NCBI GenBank assembly: GCA_026120185.1
Contig: JANUWF010001659.1
Span: 2,728,001-2,792,000, forward strand
DNA length: 64,000 bases
Direction: 5' to 3'
DNA from: Voacanga thouarsii
Taxonomy: Eukaryota; Streptophyta; Magnoliopsida; Gentianales; Apocynaceae
The translations under genes and the position numbers were made by a program. Below are positions 48,253 through 58,823 of the stretch, in pieces; the stretch's first letter is position 1, and each line of letters begins with the position of its first letter. The notes under the pieces were generated by a model. It did no database searches, had not been told where the DNA came from, and saw only the letters and a list, made by a program, of their open reading frames with translations.

Positions 48253-49356
48253 AGTGATTACCTCTAGGGCACAACACTAACAATTCTCAGGGTTAATATT
48301 TTCATACGATGATAAATAGAATATTTAAAATGATAAAATACCACTATTTGTTAGCATGGGTTGTTTGGTCATTTTAGTAGTAAAAAGTAATGTCTTTTTG
48401 TCCCTAAAGTAGCTCAAAGAACCTTAGTAAGTTTATTTTACTATATGCTTATTCGGTGAATTTATTATTGGAAGAATTATTCTAGGAGTCCGATTAATTA
48501 CTTATTTGGGTTAGAATAATTAATTGGGCCAATTTAATTAATTAGTTTATTAATTAATTGTCTTGAATAATTTTATATTAGGTCCAAGTAGATTAATTAA
48601 TTAATAAAAGAGCTAATTTATTTAATTAGTTTATTAATTAATTATCTTTGATAATTTATATTGGGTCCAAGTAAATTAATTAATTAATAAAAGAGCTATT
48701 TAATTAGTCATTTGACTAATAAAAAAAAAACCATGACCCACCAGAGAGTTGTGACGGCTTAAGGATTTTTAGGAATCCTAGGGAGCCACCACTATAAAGA
48801 AAATAAATGAAATAAGGAAAAGAAAAGAAAATAGGAAGTAGTCGGTTTGGTTTTGGGTTTTGGGTTTTGGGAAGGAATAGGAAAGCTGTTTTATTAAATA
48901 AGTATCACGTGTGCCTATTGTTGTTGTTGTTTTTTTTTTTTTTTTGGTTGACCGAAACTTCACAGAGAAAATAGCTTTCGGTTTTCCTTAGGAACTAAAC
49001 CAAGGCTACCGTTTTCTTGTCGTTTTTCCTTTAATGTTTTAGCACTTCCGTTTTTCTTCCAATCTTCTTCACCCTAATTCTACTTTCACCGGTAGAGGTC
49101 CATAGAGGTTCGAGAATACTTTAGAAGGTTAAGAGTTAGTAAACGTGATAAGTGTTTAATGCGAAGAACTCGACGGTTAGCTGGTGTACCCACGGAACAA
49201 GTAGATGTTCCAATTCAGGAAGCACTGTCAAACTCAAATCCAACTCTAGTTATTCAAGTAAAATGCCCTAGAAGTAAATATTCCTAGACTTTGGCTCAGA
49301 AAAAAATTTAATTTGCTGTCTTCCGCTTCGTATTTAATTTTTCCCACGGTTCTTCA

Positions 49357-49568
49357 GGGGTAATTGATGCCCTTTCCCGAGGATCTTCGATACTTACCAA
49401 CTATATTCTATACTACATAATGGATATACTTGCCCAATTTTATGTGTGTATGTGAGTTAAATTGATCTTTTAATTTAATACTTGATTGAGCATTGGATAT
49501 ATTTTCTATATACACACAAAATACTCACGCAATAACTTTATAGCACCATTATTAAGGATCGTGCATCA
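49357..49568 (+). repeat. 3' end fragment of an Athila/Tat-like gypsy LTR (element I)
   Basis: 'cgaggatcttcgatactt' at 49378 corresponds, on the opposite strand, to 'gtatcgatcctcg' in LTR F (57470), and the fragment ends GTGCATCA at 49568, like the CGCATCA ends of LTRs F and J. Its left part is missing where element G ends. A recognisable primer-binding site does not follow. Confidence 0.6.
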
Positions 49569-50204
49569 ATATCCTAAAAACATTTGAGTTTTGTTGATTC
49601 CATCATTTTTCTTTAGTTTATTAGTCCTTATTTTTTCAGTTTATTTTAGTTATTTACTGTATATATTTCTTTATAGAAACTTTTTATTATAGAGAATTTT
49701 CTTTTTGTATTTTTGTTTTATTGATTCTTGTAAATATTGGTGTTACTAACTTTTGTTTTTAGTTTTTTTATTTTTGGCACATTTGTTTAATTCATACCCT
49801 ATTGATTTTTCTTGGTTTTATCTTAGTATTCGAGGAAGTTTAATCGTCTTTTACTTTGACTAGATCATTGTATTTTGAGGAAGTTTCTTTCGAAGAAGTT
49901 TTGGCAACAATATCTTGGGATTATCATCGAGAAAATCAAGTTTATCATTTTAAAGAATATAAAAAGTATTCAATGACTTCATCTATTGAAGAATTATTTG
50001 TGGACTTTGCAACTACAGCCAATAAGCATTTCCAAACAATGGATGAGTTGCTCAAGACACAAGAGGCTTTACTTGCTAAATTGAATCATCAAGGTGGACA
50101 AGTGAGGTACAAGAAAGGAGAACATGGCAAAGTAATTACACTGCGTGGTGGGAAACAGTTAGAAGAAATAAATAGGCTTGCACAAGCAAAAGATGAATAG
50201 TCCC
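49569..50204 (+). pseudogene. Element I gag remains (gypsy, Athila/Tat-like)
   Basis: After about 290 bases of T-rich leader, the frame 49856-50200 (114 codons) carries the C-terminal end of a gypsy gag: FATTANKHFQTMDELLKTQEALLAKL, a coiled-coil-like stretch, followed by HGKVITLRGGKQLEE, the ITLRSGK-type motif seen before the protease in Athila and Tat elements. The gag N-terminal part is not recognisable. The frame ends in TAG at 50200. Confidence 0.7.
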
Positions 50205-53013
50205 CTATAGCAGAAAGTGAGGAATATAGAGAGTCCACGACGCCATGTAAGATGACCACGCCGATGTAAGAGTAGAGAAGGAAGAAGTTGTCATTAGGAT
50301 TTCTGAAGCTATGAAATATTCATCGATGTAAGATGACTCTTGTTTTGCAATTAATATCCTTGATAAGTGTACCAATAATTTTGTGCAAAAGCATTTCATT
50401 GAAACATTATAGTTTGCACATTTGGTAAATGATGATGAATATGAAGCAAAAGGACAATTGATACAAGAAATCATAGCACATATAAAGGATGTTGAGAATA
50501 CCTTTGGACAAGAAGTTTTTAAGGCTCTTGAGAAATCAAGTCTTAGTAGGATGAGACCATCTGTTAAGGATCCTCTAGAATTGGAGCTAAAATAGCTAAC
50601 TAACCATTTGGGATATGTATTTTTTGCACTAGGAAACCAATTACCAGTGACATTGCCAAAGATCTAGAGAAGGAGTAGAAACTGTAGTTGGTTCAAGTTT
50701 TAATAAAATACAAAAGAGCTATAACAAGGAAAATCACTGATAAAAAGGGAATCAACCATTCCTTTTGTACACATAAGATATTTTTAGATGAAGGTGTCAA
50801 ACCTATGGTACAAACTTAACGAAGGTTAAATCCAAACATAAAAGAGGTAGTTAAAAGTTAGGTAATTAAGATTCTTGATGTAGGAATCACTTACCCTATT
50901 TTAGACAGTATGTAAGTGAGCGCAACACAAGTAGTTCCTAAGAAAAGAGGTGTGACTATGGTGCCTAATGAGAGAAATGATCTCATACCTACTAGACATG
51001 TAACGGGTTAGAGAATGTGCATTGATTATAGAAAACTAAATAAAACCACAAGAAATTATCACTTCCTACTGCCCTTTATTGATCAAATGTTGGAGAGGTT
51101 GGCTAGCCATGTGTTTCAATGTTTCCTTGATGGATTCTTTGGTTATTTTTAGATTTCCATAGCTCATGAGGATCAAGAGAAAACAACCTTCATTTGCCCC
51201 TTTGATAGTTTTGCCTACTGGTGTATGCCTTTCGGTCTTTGCAATAGTTCAGTTCTATTTCAAAGATGTGTGATGGCCATATTTAAGATATTAATTGGTG
51301 ACATAATGGAGGTATTTGTGAATAATTTCTCTATTTTTGGGATTCATTTGAATGTGTTTGAAAATTTTGAAACAAGTACTCCCATGATATAGGGAAACAA
51401 ATCTTGTGATGAATTGGGAGAAGTGCCATTTTATGGTAAAAGATGGTATTGTTCTAGGACATAAGATCTCAAATAAAGGTTTGGAGGTTGATAGAGCAAA
51501 GATTAAGATCATTGAAAAACTTCTTCTGCCTTCTTCTGTGAGAGCTATTCAAAGTTTTCTGGGACATGTAGATTTCTATAGGAAGTTCATAAAGGATTTT
51601 TCTAAGATATTCAAGCCTCCTACTTCTCTATTGAAAAAAAAAATGCCATGTTTAACTTGGATGAGAAATGTCTTCGGGCTTTTAATAAGTTAAAAATTTT
51701 CAATTGACTAATTCTCAAACTTTGGTCACCCCTGATTGGTCTTTACTCTTTGAATTAATGTGTGATACTAGTGATTTTGCAATAGGTGCAATCCTTAGAC
51801 AAAGGTGAGGGAGGAATTGTTAACCTATAAACTATGCTAGCAAAACTCTCACTAATACACAAGAAAACTATACTACCATAGAAAATGAGTTGCTTGCTAT
51901 TGTGTTTCCATTTGATAAACTTTGCACTTATCTTATTCTATCTAAAGTGATTGTACATACTAATCACTCTACTTTGAAGTATCTTTTGGCTAACATAATT
52001 CTAAGCCTATATTGATAAGATGGGTTCTACTTTTGCAAGAATTTGATTCGAAGATTAGAGATAAAAAGGGAGTTGAAGACCATGCAGTGAATCATTCATC
52101 CAGATTGGATAATCCTTATTTGGAAACATTAAAAGAAGATGAGATTCATGACATTTTCCCTTATGAGTAGCTTTTATAGATTGATAGTAAAATTTCACTT
52201 TCTCCTTGGTTGCAGATTTTTCTAAGTATTTGGCTGCAGGGATTATTCCACAAGAATATACTTCACAACAGAGAAAAAAAATTCTTTTAGCTATGAAGTA
52301 TTACTTTTGGGAGGATCCTTTTCTTTTCTATTGTTGTGCAGATCATGTTATTAGAAGATATGTTGATGAAGATATAGCTTGAGATATTCTCTATCACTAC
52401 CATAAAGGACTAACTGCGGGGTCATTACCAAGCCAATAGAACTACAAGGAAAGTGCTCAAATTTGGATTCTACTGGCCTACAATCTTCAAGGATGTACAC
52501 AAGGTTGTGAAAAATTGTGATAGATGCCAAAGAACATATACTATTTCTAGAGCTCATGAGATGCTTTTATCAAATTTTCAAGCATATGAAGTATTTGACT
52601 GTTGGGGAATTGATTTCATGGGACCATTTTCCAATTCTTTTAGTTGCAAATATATCTTGGTTGCTATTATATGTCAAAAAGGGTTGAGGCACAAACTTTA
52701 CCAACCAATGATGCTAGGGTGTTTGTTCATTTCCTTGAAAGGTTTTTTACTTGATTTGGAGTTCCTAAAGTGCTTATAGGTGATAGGGCAACACATTTTT
52801 GTAACAATGGAAAAAAGTGTTAAATCGTATAGGTGTTACTTATAAACTTGTAACTCTATATTACCTTCAAACTAGTGACCAAGTGGAGGTGGTTAATAAA
52901 GAGATTAAAAGAATTTTGGAAAAGATAGTCAATCACACAAGAAAATATTAGAGCAAGAAATTGGATGATGCACTTTGTATATACAGAACTACTTACAAGA
53001 CACCTTTAAGCAT
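50205..53013 (+). pseudogene. Element I pol: gypsy reverse transcriptase, RNase H and integrase remains
   Basis: The order RT, RNase H, integrase marks Ty3/gypsy. No protease triad is seen between 50205 and 50600. RT pieces are RMCIDYRKLNK (51010), YWCMPFGLCNSSVLFQRCVMAIF (51220) and a catalytic box reading FVNNFSIFG near 51315, where both Asp have become Asn. The thumb segment (51406-51693) has NWEKCHFMVKDGIVLGHKIS and SFLGHVDFYRKFIKDFSKI. RNase H begins PDWSLLFELMCDTSDFAIGAIL (about 51730). Integrase has [18 protein letters not shown] of the zinc domain and [14 protein letters not shown] (52453-52640), ending at DALCIYRTTYKTPL, where LTR J interrupts. Many stops. Confidence 0.87.
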
Positions 53014-53504
53014 TGATGCGTGCATTTTGCATGTAAGAAAATTCAAGTCATTGTGCTCCACATACACACAAGTTTTAATAACAAAAATTCCAATTAGAAT
53101 TACACAACACACATATATAGGCAAGTGCACCTATCATGTAGTCTAGTATTAAGAACCTTAGAGAACGCGGTCAGCACTCCTACTTCATTCTCTTCTCATT
53201 ATTTTGCCAAAAATAAATGTAAGGTATACTGCTAACTATAGTAGGAGAGAGGTTATGTTCTTGTACAAAAGAGAGAGTCACAATCTTCCTAAAGAATAAG
53301 AAAGAGAATAGCCTATGTAACAAAAGGAAGTTCTCTACTCAAAACATAAGAAATTCTATCTTAAGCAACAGAAGTCAACAGCAATGGCTAAGCCATTAAA
53401 GTTGAGCAAAGCAAAATTGCACCTTCAAATTTCATGGAATAGGAAGCTAGAAAAGAGAGAATAAAAGCTCTATGCCAATAATGCTTCGTCTATATATAAT
53501 ATGT

Positions 53505-54015
53505 TCATTACGAGAACGGGGGAAGTATTCCCTAAAGAAATGCTTAGATCATTACAAGTGTCTTCTAAGGCTGATCACTGGGAACAAGGTGTCCTAATCC
53601 TTTAACTGTCACAAATGTTACTCCTTGATACCCCTCAACATATCCTCCCACCTGCATTACACCCCATACATATAGTCTATCCCTTAGATTCAACTTTCAA
53701 GTAATCCAAAAATGCAAAGCTAATAATATTTGAAAACTCTGGCTACAAGAAGATGCAACTTATTAGGACAGAGTTGCCTAATGTTTTAGGCAACTGTTGA
53801 TATCCAGTGTTACAAATGAAGGAGGAAAACAAAATGATATGAGAAACCAAATCAGTAATCAGTCACCTCGTCCTTGGTGTACCATGGGCGCCAAGGTGTT
53901 TCGACTTGTAGTTTAAGGCTTTTAATGGCATATCTGGATGCTGTTACTGGAATAACTCCATCCATGTCACCACTGTGAAACATCAATGATAAAGATTTCA
54001 CTTCTTTTTGTAGGT
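53505..54015 (-). pseudogene. Serine carboxypeptidase-like gene fragment, two exons and an intron
   Basis: On the minus strand, one exon reads HSGDMDGVIPVTASRYAIKSLKL...TPWRPWYTKDE (53867 to about 54010), ending at a GT donor (53866-53861). After an intron of about 207 bases, an AG acceptor at 53652 leads to [28 protein letters not shown]. These match the serine carboxypeptidase-like (S10) family: the first holds the region of the catalytic Asp (SGDxDG) and the second the catalytic His (GxGH). After DQP the frame continues as a recognisable tail but with in-frame stops. The catalytic Ser region is absent. The intron shows DNA-level capture. The carrier of the segment (about 53165-54170) is not identified. 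Confidence 0.85.
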
Positions 54016-54929
54016 AAAATATATCAATAGCCTGCTTAATTTGGCTATACTTTCTTAAACCAACACAAAAGAATGGGGAAAGGAACAGAAAAGAGAATTG
54101 TAACTTATGTCTTTTTGTGTATGCATTTGATATGCAACTATTTACCCACTCATGGGCCCATAATTCCTAATTCTAGGTACCGAAGTGAGTCAAATATCAA
54201 TCTCACTCTTTTTTGAGCTATGATATTTTTACCTCCAAATTCAATTAATTGGTATCTCTACCTAACTAACCAAATCTAAAGGTGCATTAATTATCACTCA
54301 CCATCCCAAACCATCCAGAGGCCACAAAATCCCTACTCTGGGTAATTTCATAAATTCTTTGGTTATTAGTCCTAATTCCTAATCTCTCTCTCTAGTTAAT
54401 TGAAAATGACAAATGTTAACCTAGTTAGGTGGGTGTCCTATCCTCAACCTCATCTCTCGAAATCATTAAGGAAGAACATTTACTTGAAATAAATCAATCA
54501 AAACCCAATCAACCAAGATAACTAAATAAGCCTAAATAACTAAATACCTAAGAGCAAGAATTATAGATTTAAAGAAAATACATCATTCTTGAGTACAAAA
54601 ATATAGTACAACCATTCATTACAATTAAAAATCAATTTTTAGCATAAGAATACAAGTGGAATTATAGAAGGAATAGAAAGGCAAACTCATAGACAAGCCC
54701 TCTTTCTTCTTCCTCTTGAAATCTTCAAGTAAGCTCTCTTCATCTTCCTTGAATCTCTTGGTCTTCCTTTCTTCTTGGTGCTCAAACACACAAGAATTAG
54801 GGTTCTTGAGAGAAACCCTAACCTTCCCAAACTCTTATCTCTTTATTTTGTGTGAAAAGAATGATTAAATAGAGGTTTGGTTATGTAGAACTCATAAAAT
54901 CATGCAAAACAGTATTTTTTTTTTTTTTT

Positions 54930-55230
54930 ACTAGTGGGTTGCTCAAGGAACTTAGACTTCCTTGGGCTGCTATATTTTTCTAGAACCAAGGCAGACCAGG
55001 GAAGCTGGACTTCCCTAGGCTGCCACCCTAAACAAATATATACAACTGTTGAAGCAGGTGGCCTAGGGAACTTAGACTTCCCTAGGCTGGAAAAAAAGGT
55101 AATTTTAAGTGACAACCAGGCAGCCTAGGGAAGTTAGACTTCCCTGGGCCACCATGTTGAAGCTACATATATATACATATAAAAACTAGGCGGCCTAGGG
55201 AAGTCTAACTCCCTAGTTCCCTAGGCCGCC
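54930..55230. repeat. Tandem palindromic repeats in LTR J
   Basis: At least four spaced copies of a near-palindrome like 'cctagggaa' - 'cttagac' - 'ttcccta' (54945-54965, 54990-55020, 55060-55090, 55120-55150, and an inverted variant at 55192-55230), separated by 30-45 bases. Each could fold on itself. LTR F has a comparable block of different palindromes at the same relative place (58440-58650). Confidence 0.75.
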
Positions 55231-55399
55231 ACATGAAACTAAATATACATGTATATTTACAAAGAAACCGGAAACCCAAGAGAACTTTTCCTTTGGCCAC
55301 CTTTTCCCTCAACAAAATTTGCACTTCTTCTATTGTTTTATTTTGTAAAGAAAAGAAAAATGGAAAGTAAAGATAAAAGAGAAGAACAAGGAAGAAGAA

Positions 55400-55752
55400 G
55401 TAAGAAAATAAAAGCACTAGCACACACAAGACTCATTAAGCCTTATGCTCATGCATACGTTATTTCCTTTTTGAAAAATTTAGGAATCAGAGGCGTAACA
55501 AAAGCACAGTAGACTCCTAAAGGTTCGTGCTATGTCTGGAATCTATATGGAAACTCGAGAAAAATCTTGCATATGTATTGGAAGTTAGACCTATGTATTA
55601 TTCTTTGTTTAATAAAATTATTTTGGAAACAAAAAACTTTTCCACTGCATGTCGACTCGAGTTCGTTATAAAAATCCCTTGTCTGAAAGATTTGATGGGG
55701 TGACATCCCACAAAGATAACCCCACTATGCTATGGAAAGGTGGGGTGTTGCA
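55400..55752 (+). repeat. K1: 3' end of a gypsy LTR
   Basis: It runs from about 'aagcactagcacacac' to GGGGTGTTGCA at 55752. The same text recurs at 56988-57308 (for example 'ctatgtctggaatctat' and 'aataaaattattttggaa'). It shares the 'ttataaa' ... 'ggggtgacatccc' phrase of D, E and K2. It is followed not by a primer-binding site but by a hairpin. Confidence 0.75.
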
Positions 55753-55756
55753 AATA

Positions 55757-55812
55757 TAAGGATTTACAACCAACATATTTCACCAGAGAAATACGTTGGT
55801 TGTGAATCCTTA
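55757..55812. repeat. Near-perfect 25-base inverted repeat with a 6-base loop
   Basis: The arm 55757-55781 (taaggatttacaaccaac...) and the arm 55788-55812 (...gttggttgtgaatcctta) are complementary at 23 of 25 positions around 'accaga'. It sits exactly between the end of K1 and the start of K2 sequence. It could be a tiny foldback insertion or a footprint of one; origin not established. Confidence 0.8.
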
Positions 55813-57308
55813 GAAAACTAAGAGAAATGTGGAATGACTTTCAGCATAAGTTAGTCATCCTAAAGGCTTTGTAGAACGCTAGAAGAGATATATTACTACA
55901 TTGAGTTAGGACACAAGGTGAGTCTCTCAATTTCTAAACCTGTCTTAGCTAAGTGTTTTTCTAACTAGCAAAATGATTTCCTGATATAGATAATGTTTTT
56001 ATGATATATCCAAGTAAAAGCATTTTGCATGAACTTAAGAACATTATGAATGTTGTGAGTTCTTCTAGTTTACAAATCCCATTTTGGTTGGTGTTTTTCT
56101 AAAATACCTAAACATGAACATATTTATCCATTAATTTCATGAATAATGGATATTGTGAGTCCCTTGACCGTTAAAACCATGTTTCGAGACAACATGCCAA
56201 GTTTCGATGTATTATGTGAACGTTGAGTACTCAGCGAGAGCTTTTCTCTGTATTCTAGCTTGCGTTAAAGATAAACGGTCCCAAGTAACTTGATTAGTTT
56301 TGGGATTCATTTTACCCCAAACGGAGCAACATGACATTGGGATTAGCGGGAGCTTTTCTCCATGTACTGGCTTGTGTAGGAAATAGATGACCTAAGTAAC
56401 CTGATCAGTTTTAGGGATTGTCATACTCTAAACGGAGTGACAGGACATTGAGAATTGCCGAACATTTGAATACTCGAATACTTGAATACTTGAATATTTG
56501 AATATATGAATACCTAACATGAATACTTGAATACATGGCATGGACACTTAAAAACTCGAACACGTAGATATTTGAATATTAAATACTCGGACACTTGAAT
56601 ACTTGAATACTTGAATTCTTGAATACTTAAAATACTCGACACGATTATTAATACTTTTTATACTAAATTCTTGAATTCTTGTTTTAACATATGCTTGTAT
56701 CTGAAATTTTAAATTCTTGAATATTCAAATTTCACATGAAAATTCCTGGATCCTTGAGCACTTGAATTTGGTACAAGGAATCTTGAATTCCTGAATACCT
56801 AAATCATCATATTTTCACATAAGTATTCTAGAGAACTTGAAGTAACATATTCTTATAAAAGAATTCCTAAATACTTGAGTTAGCATGTTTTATACCAAAA
56901 TTCTTGAATTCTCGATATATTCTAGTTCGTATATGAGGAGTCCTAACTACATTTTAGAAAACTACTCGTCATGAGTTATTATCATTCAAAAAACACTAGC
57001 ATACATGGGACTCATGTGTGTTATTTTCTTTTTGAAAAATTTAGCAATCAAAGGTGCAGCAGAAGAACAATGGACTCCCAAAGGCTCATGCTATGTCTGG
57101 AATCTATGTGGAAGCTCGAGTGAACTCTTGTATATGTTTCGAAAGTTAGACCAATGTATTGTTCTATGTTTAATAAAATTATTTTGGAAATAAATTCTCA
57201 ATTGCATGTCAACTCGAGTTCGTTATAAAGACCCCTTGTCTAAAAGATTAGTAGGGTGACATCCTACAAAGATAAGCCCACTATGCCATAGAAAGGTGAA
57301 GTGTTACA
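55813..57308 (+). repeat. K2: gypsy LTR, 3' part, ending at a primer-binding site
   Basis: It includes 'aggacacaaggtgagtc', also seen in LTR E at 43699, 'aacgttgagtactcag' as in E (44660), and the K-type end GTGTTACA at 57308. The LTR 5' end (TGTAACACC) is missing. Short 'gaatacttg' reiterations fill 56450-56650. The ORF at 57005-57193 is within the LTR and is not a gene. Confidence 0.75.
56450..56650 (+). repeat. Short tandem repeat 'gaatacttg' in K2
   Basis: More than a dozen imperfect copies of an 8-9 base unit such as 'aatacttg' and 'aatactcg'. Scattered further copies extend to about 56900. Confidence 0.85.
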
Positions 57309-57310
57309 AA

Positions 57311-57322
57311 TGGTATCAGAGC
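57311..57322 (+). other. Primer-binding site TGGTATCAGAGC of element K
   Basis: It lies two bases after the K2 LTR end and matches the initiator tRNA-Met site exactly in its core. It proves that K2 is a 5' LTR in plus orientation. LTR F begins 12 bases later, so none of K's coding region remains here. Confidence 0.88.
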
Positions 57323-57333
57323 ATAGCAGAACA

Positions 57334-58823
57334 TGATGCGTAAATTTTGGGGGTATATAAATCATCAAATTTAAATCTATCCCTTAGTCAAGTTTTAATA
57401 AAAACATTAATCACAAAATACACATATGAGCAAGTATACTCATCGCAAGCATAACATAGGGAATTAACGAGTATCGATCCTCGAAGGAATAGGTACATAC
57501 TAATCACTTTTCTTTCATTATTTAACCGACCGAAATAAATTGAGAAAATAATAAAAATAAAATAAAGAAATATATACACCTCAATGATGTGAAAATCTGC
57601 AATTTAGGCAAAAGCTTTTGAAAACATGATAATGAATCACTTAGCCAATATCACAATCAACTATTGTCTTGGTTTCATGAAGGACTTAATATAGATTCAC
57701 TTCGTTTGCAATTCATGGAATCACTGTCTTCTATTTAAATTAGTGAACATATTCTGTCCGGACTAACTTATCTAAAAGATGTATTAAAATCAATCCTCAT
57801 ATAAACCCCTATATCTTAGGTGATTTAAAATATGAAATTAGTCAATGAATCCATATTCTGACAATCATCAACTAACCTTTGATTATCTATGTTCCAGATA
57901 ATTAACCCATTTTCAAGCAAGTTAAGAAATAACAAATATGAAATTAATTAATTGAAATCATTACCAACTTCTTTTTCAAGCAAGTTAATAACAAAAATCA
58001 ATCAACCAACTCCATAAGAAAAATAAGTAATCAAATACCAAGACCAATAATTAATTGATCAAAAGACTAAATTACTTAATAAATCATGAATCCCAAAAAC
58101 AATGTCAACTTACAATGAAAATATTTAGTACATAATTGTTTAATAAGAAGAAAACAAAGATAAAAGAAATCACTCATAGACAGGCCTCTTTCTTCTTCCT
58201 TGAAGACTCTCTTGAACAACCCTCCTTGATTTGGTGAATTCCTCTTTTAATAAGTGTTTGGAATTTTAGCTCTTTGATTCACCTCTCTCTATCTTTCCTC
58301 TTGTGTTTTCTCTTATTTTTATAGGCCTTTTTTATGCTAAATTCTTTGCTTGGGAAGTCTTGGCCGAGTAGGATTTAGAAAATACCGAAATTTTTAGAAA
58401 ATTTCTAAATTCATGCACAGGATATTCGCCTTCTAGAGTGGGCCTGGCATTGGGTACCTTTAACTCACCTGGCACCAGGTGTAATCTGTTCTTCTCCGGG
58501 TTTTTTGCTCTGTTTTCACTGGCTAGACAGAATGGACCCAATGCTTGGTCCACCTGCCAGACCTGGCACCAGGTGCAATTTGTTTGGTTCCGAAAATTTG
58601 CTCGGTTTCCTCTGTGGTCCCTTGGCTGAGCCTGGCGCTAGGTGCATTCTAGAATTGTTCACTTTTTGCTTGAATTTAACTTAAATCTGCATGAATTTGC
58701 TAAAAACACTTTTTACACGCAAAAAGTCAAATAAAAAAGAATATGCCTAGTTATTATAACTATTGTATCTCAAAACAACCTCAAATAATTAGGAAAATAA
58801 TGGTGATTTTAGCCCCTATCACA
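57334..58823 (-). repeat. F: 3' LTR of an Athila/Tat-like gypsy element
   Basis: It is 1490 bases, TGATGCGTAAATT to CCCCTATCACA; on the minus strand it reads TGTGATAGGGG...CGCATCA. The polypurine tract complement follows at 58824. The phrase 'gagtatcgatcctcgaagg' near 57468 is typical of Athila/Tat-type LTRs. Short 'cctggcaccaggtg' palindromes fill 58440-58650. The candidate left TSD is GAACA (57329-57333); the right copy is not found because the other LTR is not in the window. ORFs at 57388-58629 are not genes. Confidence 0.8.

Larger units (their letters stand above)
36573..48282 (-). repeat. H: solo LTR of the B copia family, split by a CACTA element
   Basis: LTR sequence lies at 36573-38228 and 48256-48282, about 1683 bases when joined, close to the 1715-1718 bases of the B LTRs and collinear with them (for example 'gttatcaaataacatcttga' at 37139). 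It starts TGTTAGAATCC and ends ACACTAACA. TSD ATTCT flanks it, and no primer-binding site or pol adjoins it, so it is a solo LTR. The antisense ORF seen in the B LTRs is broken here. Confidence 0.88.
35713..49356 (+). repeat. 3' LTR of copia element G, split by H
   Basis: The LTR begins TGTTGGAATGTATGCCC right after the polypurine tract, runs to 36572, and resumes at 48288 after the H insertion (TSD ATTCT at 36568-36572 and 48283-48287), ending GGTTCTTCA at 49356; about 1929 bases without H. The joined text at the H site matches LTR A read on the opposite strand. A poly-T run lies near 48930. G's 5' LTR is not in the window, so its own TSD cannot be tested. The short ORF at 48778-48963 is a low-complexity reading. 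Confidence 0.85.
53014..55300 (-). repeat. J: Athila/Tat-like gypsy LTR, inserted in element I and itself interrupted
   Basis: It begins TGATGCGTGCATTTTGC at 53014, inside the integrase of I. Like LTR F it has 'caagttttaataa', then 'gcaagtgcacctatcatg' corresponding to 'gcaagtatactcatcgc' in F, and farther on 'gacaagccctctttcttctt' (54695) corresponding to 'gacaggcctctttcttctt' in F (58178). Between about 53165 and 54170 a foreign segment with carboxypeptidase exons intervenes. The right end is not clear: no 'cctatcaca' terminus or polypurine tract is seen before gypsy LTR K begins, so the end coordinate is approximate. ORFs at 54900-55128 fall in the palindromic repeats. Confidence 0.6.

Noticed and set aside
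53014..58823. J and F as the two LTRs of one gypsy element
   Set aside because: They differ strongly, the stretch between them is another element's LTR, and no interior gag-pol connects them.
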